Assembly (NCBI GenBank): GCA_947502645.1
Contig: CANNAD010000001.1
Location: 248,001 to 312,000, forward strand
Reading direction: 5' to 3'
Origin: an uncultured Micrococcaceae bacterium
GTDB lineage: Bacteria > Actinomycetota > Actinomycetes > Actinomycetales > Micrococcaceae
DNA: 64,000 bases
Position 1 is the first letter of the stretch. Every line of letters starts with the position of its first letter. The notes under the pieces are model-generated. The model searched no databases. It had not been told where the DNA came from and saw nothing but the letters and a program-made list of their open reading frames with translations. The translations under genes and the position numbers were made by a program. This document shows, piece by piece, positions 59,433-64,000 of the stretch.

Positions 59433-60086
59433 ATGACTGAAACGCTGAACAACTCAACGGCTGCTCCTGCGCAGACCTTCCCGGAGAGCCTGGGCTTTGG
59501 TTTCGCCGAGGTGGTGGCACTGCTCACCATGCAAATGGGCGATGAAGCACGCAAGAGCGCCGCTGCAATGCGCCTCGAATCCGAACTGGAGCAAAGCAGT
59601 CTCATCTCGGCCGGGTCCTCCTCTCTGGTCGCTCGTGGACTTGCCACAGTGGACGCAGGGGTACTGTCCGTGAGCGGACCGGTCGCTGCCGTGACGTCGG
59701 TGCTCACGTCGCCCGCAAAACGGGTGCAGATCGACCTGCTGACAGCAGACCGGACGGATAATGTGTTGTCGTTCGAGTCCAGCGATTTCTCCATCATCCT
59801 GCAGCCTCGGGCATATCTCTCCTGGTTTGCGATGGCGCAGAAACCGGGACTTTCCACAGCTGAAGCGAATTTCTACGTCATTCGCAAGCATCTTCAGGAC
59901 AATCCGGACGGCGGGGCGGCGATCTCCCTTCTCGACGGAGATACGAAGGTCCGCCTCCTGATCAAGGCCAACGGTGATTCGTGGACGGTGGCCACCAACA
60001 ATTCTGACGGCAGCGTGGTTGACGAAAATTCAGGTCTGAGTGAGTCTCAGCTTCTGGAACGTATCCGTCATATTCGGCAGGACTAA
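59433..60086 (+). CDS. Unknown protein of the WXG cassette (possible chaperone or immunity protein)
   Basis: Two hundred and seventeen residues, no recognised motif. The N-terminal half is an Ala/Ser/Leu-rich helical region; the C-terminal half is a mixed alpha/beta segment with WTVATN near the end. No signal peptide or membrane helix is visible, so it is probably cytosolic. It begins 17 bp after the WXG gene and 5 bp before the next gene. By position it could be a secretion-associated (EspG-like) or immunity protein; this is inference only. AGGGAGA lies before the ATG. Confidence 0.75.
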   Translation: MTETLNNSTAAPAQTFPESLGFGFAEVVALLTMQMGDEARKSAAAMRLESELEQSSLISAGSSSLVARGLATVDAGVLSVSGPVAAVTSVLTSPAKRVQIDLLTADRTDNVLSFESSDFSIILQPRAYLSWFAMAQKPGLSTAEANFYVIRKHLQDNPDGGAAISLLDGDTKVRLLIKANGDSWTVATNNSDGSVVDENSGLSESQLLERIRHIRQD

Positions 60087-60091
60087 TACGA

Positions 60092-60541
60092 GTGGTCTAC
60101 GACGCCGAACGAGATGAACGCGACTTGGTAACCCGCGCCTTCCACGACGAACGCGTAGCAGCTGGAGAGCGGCGCATTCTGGCACGGGGAAACGACGCCG
60201 AACTCCACAGTTACACACCGGAGGAGTACGGAGTTCTACGCGCCGGTCCGGGCCCCGTCCTGACCACCCTGCGGGGGCATATGATTTTCACGGGTCTGGT
60301 TCTGCTAGGCCTCATCGGGTTCATCTGGATGTACGCGAGCCTGTACTTCCGCCCCATACCCACGCCTCCCTGGGGTGGATGGCTGCTGGGCGTGGGTATA
60401 TTCCTCGTCTTCCTGTATTTTGCACGAAACCTCAAGATTGAATGGCGTGCGCATCAGCTCCGCAAGGAGCGCGGGCTGCCCACTCCGACGGATAGTACGG
60501 TCTACCAGGGTCCAGGCACCTCGCCGTCGCCCGATTCCTGA
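60092..60541 (+). CDS. Two-helix membrane protein of the WXG cassette
   Basis: One hundred and forty-nine residues: a charged N-terminal region (about 1-65), two hydrophobic segments (HMIFTGLVLLGLIGFIWMYA and GGWLLGVGIFLVFLYFARNL), and a soluble tail. GTG start with AGGA nine bases upstream. It starts 5 bp after the preceding gene. Possibly the membrane partner or immunity component of the cassette. No family recognised. Confidence 0.75.
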   Translation: MVYDAERDERDLVTRAFHDERVAAGERRILARGNDAELHSYTPEEYGVLRAGPGPVLTTLRGHMIFTGLVLLGLIGFIWMYASLYFRPIPTPPWGGWLLGVGIFLVFLYFARNLKIEWRAHQLRKERGLPTPTDSTVYQGPGTSPSPDS

Positions 60542-60598
60542 ACCTCCAGGTACGTAACCGATATGCCTCCCCGCGGGTGCATCACCTAAAGTGGATTC

Positions 60599-61753
60599 AT
60601 GAGTGATTCCGGCCCCCATTTCCCCAGTGTCCCGTCCGTAGGCTTCGTCGGGTGGCGTGGCATGGTCGGATCTGTTCTCATGCAGCGGATGCAGGAGGAA
60701 GGCGACTTCGACCTCGTCAACCCCGTGTTCTTCTCCACCTCCAACGCCGGCGGTGATGCGCCGTCGTTCGCTGCCGGTTCCGGTCCGCTTCAGGACGCGT
60801 ACGACGTCGGGACCCTCACCAAACTGCCCATTATCGTCAGTGCGCAAGGTGGCGATTACACGGCCAACGTCTACCCGCGGCTGAGGAGTGAGGGGTGGGA
60901 GGGCATCTGGATTGACGCCGCTTCAACCCTGCGGATGGAAGCGGATTCCATCATCGCGCTTGATCCGGTCAATCGGGATGTCATCGATGCTGGTTTGGCG
61001 CGCGGCACGAAGGCGTTCATCGGTGGGAACTGCACGGTCTCCTGCATGCTGATGGGACTGGGAGGTCTCTTCCGCAACGGTCTGGTGGAGTGGGGAACCT
61101 CCATGACATACCAGGCAGCGTCCGGTGGAGGCGCCCGGCACATGCGCGAGCTCCTCAACCAGTTCGGTTCTCTGCACGGGTCAGTGGCGGAGTTGTTGGA
61201 GGATCCGGCGTCGGCCATTCTGGACATTGACCGCGGCATCCTCACCGGGCAGCAAGGGCCGTTGCTGGACACCACACACTTCGGCGTCCCCCTCGCCGGT
61301 TCTGTCATTCCGTGGATCGACGCCGATCTGGGTAACGGGCAATCCCGCGAGGAATGGAAGGCCGGTGCCGAGACCAACAAAATCCTTGGCCTCGATATCG
61401 CAGACAGTGCACGTATCCCATTCGACGGGCTCTGTGTGCGCATTGGTGCCATGCGCTCGCACTCTCAGGCCCTGACCCTGAAACTGACCGAAGATCTCTC
61501 GCTGGAAGAGATCGAGCGTCTGATCGATCAGGACAACGAATGGGCACAGGTGGTCCCGAATACGAAGGATGAGTCAGTTGCCCGTCTCACACCGGTTTCT
61601 GTGACGGGCACATTGTCAGTTCCTGTGGGGCGGATCCGGAAGCTCGAAATGGGCCCCGAGTACATCAGCGCCTTCACCGTGGGCGATCAGCTACTCTGGG
61701 GCGCGGCCGAGCCGTTGCGCCGGATGCTGCGCATCGCGACGGGCAACCTCTAG
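60599..61753 (+). CDS. asd: Aspartate-semialdehyde dehydrogenase, enteric (E. coli) type
   Basis: Makes aspartate semialdehyde for lysine/diaminopimelate, threonine and methionine synthesis. The 384-residue product has the NADP site [17 protein letters not shown], the active-site Cys in [15 protein letters not shown], the general-base His in [10 protein letters not shown], and the C-terminal [19 protein letters not shown]. It is very close to the gamma-proteobacterial enzyme rather than the Gram-positive type. No ribosome site: TAAAGT (60587-60592) ends six bases before the ATG. The stop shares a CTAG with the convergent murB stop. Confidence 0.97.
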   Translation: MSDSGPHFPSVPSVGFVGWRGMVGSVLMQRMQEEGDFDLVNPVFFSTSNAGGDAPSFAAGSGPLQDAYDVGTLTKLPIIVSAQGGDYTANVYPRLRSEGWEGIWIDAASTLRMEADSIIALDPVNRDVIDAGLARGTKAFIGGNCTVSCMLMGLGGLFRNGLVEWGTSMTYQAASGGGARHMRELLNQFGSLHGSVAELLEDPASAILDIDRGILTGQQGPLLDTTHFGVPLAGSVIPWIDADLGNGQSREEWKAGAETNKILGLDIADSARIPFDGLCVRIGAMRSHSQALTLKLTEDLSLEEIERLIDQDNEWAQVVPNTKDESVARLTPVSVTGTLSVPVGRIRKLEMGPEYISAFTVGDQLLWGAAEPLRRMLRIATGNL

Positions 61754-62859
61754 TCAGCCTGCAGGCTGCAGCCGATCAGGAGCGGTTCAGGCTGAAGGCT
61801 GATCCCGTAGGTTCTCTGCACGCCGTCGGCGACGGCGGATGCCACAGCGAGGACGTCAGCTGCTGAAGCGCCGCCACGGTTGGTGACCGCGAGTGTGTGC
61901 TTCGTCGACAGCGACGCCCGCCCTCGGGCGGCAGCGAACGCACTGTCCTGAGGGTCCAGCCCGTATCCCTTGCCGAATCCGGCATGATCGATCAGCCACG
62001 CGGCACTGAGCTTTACCGGGATCTCACCATTCGGAGTTTCTGCTCCTTCGACGGGAAAGCGTGGAGCATCCGAGGGCAAACCATCTGCCACGGCCTGAGG
62101 GACGATGGGGTTGGTGAAGAACGAGCCGGTGCTGAACGTGTCGCGGTCCTCAGAGTCCAGGACCATGCCCTTGGTGGCACGAAGACGGAGAACTTCACGC
62201 CGGACATCTGATGAGAGTGCGCGCTGACCAGTCTCGACGCCCACGGCCCGGGCGAGTTCCGCGTACTTGACCGGAGCACTCATGGCGCCCGGCTGCAACT
62301 GAAACTCAACGGTCAGGACGATGTACCGGGGAGAGCCTCCGACCGTTGTGCGTTTGAGCACGGAATCACGGTAAGCGAACGCCAGCTCGCTCCTGACGAA
62401 GGTTTTCACTGCGGATTCCTGCCGGTCCCATACCCGGACCGAGGAGATGGTCTGTGAAACGTCCGACCCGTAAGCGCCAACATTCTGTACCGGCGTTGCC
62501 CCGGTCAGGCCGGGGATCCCCGATAGCGCCTCCAACCCTGATGCTTCGCGCCGAACCGTTTCCTCAACAAGTTCATCCCAGGGTTGACCGGCCTGGGCCG
62601 TCACCGTCACGACGCCGCATCCAACAACGCCCTCGTCAATCGTGAAGCCACTGGACGCGATACGAACAACAGTCCCGCTGAACCCTGCATCCGAAATGAC
62701 GAGGTTTGAGCCACCACCAATGACCAGCAGCTCCTCCCCCGCCTGATCTGCTGCGCTGACGGCGTCGATCAGCTCCCGTTCAGTCTGCGCGACGACGATG
62801 CGCCGTGCAGGCCCGCCGACGCCCAGGGTGGTCAGGGGTGCCAAGTTGTTGTCCGTCAT
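61750..62859 (-). CDS. murB: UDP-N-acetylenolpyruvoylglucosamine reductase MurB
   Basis: FAD enzyme that makes UDP-MurNAc for peptidoglycan. The 369-residue product starts [19 protein letters not shown], has the FAD-binding [20 protein letters not shown], the [19 protein letters not shown] loop, the catalytic Ser in AYRDSVLKR, and [11 protein letters not shown]. It is the long type I form. It begins 7 bp after the hadB-like gene, so it is probably in that operon. Confidence 0.97.
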   Translation of the reverse strand: MTDNNLAPLTTLGVGGPARRIVVAQTERELIDAVSAADQAGEELLVIGGGSNLVISDAGFSGTVVRIASSGFTIDEGVVGCGVVTVTAQAGQPWDELVEETVRREASGLEALSGIPGLTGATPVQNVGAYGSDVSQTISSVRVWDRQESAVKTFVRSELAFAYRDSVLKRTTVGGSPRYIVLTVEFQLQPGAMSAPVKYAELARAVGVETGQRALSSDVRREVLRLRATKGMVLDSEDRDTFSTGSFFTNPIVPQAVADGLPSDAPRFPVEGAETPNGEIPVKLSAAWLIDHAGFGKGYGLDPQDSAFAAARGRASLSTKHTLAVTNRGGASAADVLAVASAVADGVQRTYGISLQPEPLLIGCSLQAD

Positions 62860-62866
62860 CAGTTGG

Positions 62867-63304
62867 CTACCAGACCCGAACCAGTGCCTGGCATTTTCCC
62901 AGTACCTTCTGCTCCGCGGCAGTGACTGTCAGATCAACACGGACCGTCGAATTGTCCAGATCGACAGCACCGATTACCCCTGTCACCTCAATGCGCGCGC
63001 CGGGCTCGTCCGTACCCGTTGTGTCCGCTACCGGAACGGGCTTCGTGAAGCGCGTCTGATAATCAATGACCGCGGCAGGATCACCGGCCCAGTCCGTCAC
63101 CATCTGCACTGCCGCGCCCATGGTGAACATGCCGTGAGCGATCACGCCGGGAAGTTCCACCGACGTCGCAAAATTCTCGTTCCAATGGATCGGGTTGAAA
63201 TCACCGGAAGCGCCAGCGTAACGGACCAGGTCCGCACGGGTGACCTCAATGGTCCTGCTGCCAATGACCTGCCCGGTCTCCAGCTCGGAAAGGACTATTC
63301 CCAT
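62867..63304 (-). CDS. MaoC-family (R)-3-hydroxyacyl dehydratase subunit (HadB-like)
   Basis: Hot-dog fold dehydratase, 145 residues. The catalytic Asp and His of the MaoC hydratase motif are present in SGDFNPIHWNENFA, and GVIAHGMFTMGAAVQMVTDW follows. It is expected to pair with the neighbouring HadA-like protein to dehydrate 3-hydroxyacyl thioesters. In mycobacteria the equivalents serve the mycolic-acid synthase; here, presumably without mycolates, the substrate is unknown. It begins 2 bp after the HadA-like gene and precedes murB by 7 bp. Confidence 0.9.
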   Translation of the reverse strand: MGIVLSELETGQVIGSRTIEVTRADLVRYAGASGDFNPIHWNENFATSVELPGVIAHGMFTMGAAVQMVTDWAGDPAAVIDYQTRFTKPVPVADTTGTDEPGARIEVTGVIGAVDLDNSTVRVDLTVTAAEQKVLGKCQALVRVW

Positions 63305-63306
63305 GT

Positions 63307-63756
63307 CTACTGCCCCTCTCCGCGAACCAGAATGGACGACGTCGTCGTGGCTGTTTTTTCGCCCTCGATGGTGCTGATCTCTGCGCGGGTGGTGATCATG
63401 GCGCCTCCGCCCATGGCCCGGACCTGATCAACGTGAAGTTCGGCAACCAATTCGTCCCCGGCGATAATCGGCCGGTGGTGTGTGAAGCGCTGGCTGGTGT
63501 GGACAACCCGGGAAAAGTCGATCCCTGCTTCCGGATCCTCGACCAGCTGCGCGTCGGCCCGTTGGGCGACGATGATCGCGAACGTGGGCGGAGCCACGAG
63601 GTCCCGGTAGCCGAGTGCGGTAGCCGCTTCGACGTCGAAATGCACAGCACTGGCCGCCTTGACGGAACGGGCAAATTCACGGATCTTCTCGCGGCTCACT
63701 ACATATGAGTCCGTTGCGGGATAGCTGCGTCCCTGAAGGTCGGGATTGATGGTCAA
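63307..63756 (-). CDS. MaoC N-terminal domain protein (HadA-like dehydratase subunit)
   Basis: Hot-dog protein of 149 residues lacking the catalytic Asp/His pair: ALGYRDLVAPPTFAIIVAQR is the typical N-terminal MaoC segment, and FTHHRPIIAGDELVAELHVD follows. It probably forms the non-catalytic half of a heterodimer with the HadB-like protein downstream. It is the first gene of the hadA-hadB-murB run. GGAGT lies before the ATG. Confidence 0.9.
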   Translation of the reverse strand: MTINPDLQGRSYPATDSYVVSREKIREFARSVKAASAVHFDVEAATALGYRDLVAPPTFAIIVAQRADAQLVEDPEAGIDFSRVVHTSQRFTHHRPIIAGDELVAELHVDQVRAMGGGAMITTRAEISTIEGEKTATTTSSILVRGEGQ

Positions 63757-63787
63757 CTGGCACTCCTTTGAGGTCGGCTAGTCAAGA

Positions 63788-64000
63788 CTACGGGTTTTTC
63801 CGGCCCTGGTGACGACGTTGGGCATCCCGTCCCCGCACCACCAGCCCTGCAATGTGCGTAGCCAGCCCGATGATGATGACAGGCATGGCAATGTACAGCA
63901 ACGCATCCAGGCGGAGCATCGCCCCGGCTATGGCGGCAATGATTCCGACGGCGGTAATGATCAGGGCCGAAAGCAGCAGTCTGCGGTAGAGCGTGGATCC
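63788..64000 (-). CDS. Small membrane protein, 5' end outside window
   Basis: Read in frame from base 64000 to a TAG at 63788: 70 residues, with two hydrophobic segments (LLLSALIITAVGIIAAIAGA and LLYIAMPVIIIGLATHIAGL) and a basic tail RDAQRRHQGRKNP. The N-terminus is missing. No family recognised. It lies 31 bp upstream of the hadA-like gene in the same direction. Confidence 0.75.
   Translation of the reverse strand, partial: GSTLYRRLLLSALIITAVGIIAAIAGAMLRLDALLYIAMPVIIIGLATHIAGLVVRGRDAQRRHQGRKNP

Noticed and set aside
1-64000. CRISPR arrays, insertion sequences, prophage or integrase genes
   Set aside because: No spaced direct-repeat array, transposase, integrase or phage structural gene was seen on either strand.

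Overview
The window is chromosomal core DNA of a high-GC Gram-positive actinobacterium, most likely a Micrococcaceae member close to Arthrobacter. This rests on a mycothiol synthase gene (mshD), PspC-domain membrane proteins with a PspC-fused histidine kinase, GTG/TTG starts on secY, rpsC, rpsE, rpoB and nusG, tRNA-Trp upstream of secE-nusG-rplK-rplA, and ribosomal proteins with low-complexity tails. The taxonomic call is from remembered protein sequences; no search was run.

Layout. 1-2313 is the truncated end of a PAS-GGDEF-EAL c-di-GMP protein. 2388-42190 is a long minus-strand informational block, read from high to low coordinates: tRNA-Trp, secE-nusG, rplK-rplA, rplJ-rplL, (a divergent thiolase), rpoB-rpoC, rpsL-rpsG-fusA-tuf, a giant membrane protein, the S10 operon (rpsJ to rpsQ), the spc operon (rplN to rplO, lacking rpsN), secY-adk-map, and infA-rpmJ-rpsM-rpsK-rpoA-rplQ-truA. 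Breaks between transcription units are marked by hairpins after rplA, rpoC, tuf, rpsQ, rplO and adk, and by a terminator-like attenuator in the rplJL leader.

42536-51765 holds an aminotransferase, a PspC envelope-stress locus (response regulator, PspC sensor kinase, three divergent membrane proteins), a phosphofructokinase, a GNAT protein, an ankyrin protein, a YgfZ-type folate protein, a nitrobindin-like protein and a 37-residue membrane peptide. 51705-63756 holds a membrane protein preceded by a tRNA-like RNA and terminator, mshD, ppk with a Nudix/phosphatase gene, thyA-folA, a three-gene WXG100 cassette, asd, and the convergent hadA/hadB-like-murB operon. A truncated small membrane protein closes the window.

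The strongest candidates for something undescribed are: (1) a 55-nt tRNA-like element at 52540-52594, with T-arm, acceptor stem and encoded CCA, its own candidate promoter and an intrinsic terminator, and no recognisable anticodon arm; (2) the WXG100 cassette at 58459-60541; (3) a protein of about 1,370 residues with some 40 or more hydrophobic segments between tuf and rpsJ; (4) a perfect 20-bp hairpin plus direct repeat after rpoC; and (5) a set of genes whose starts look leaderless. No CRISPR array, insertion sequence or prophage was seen.
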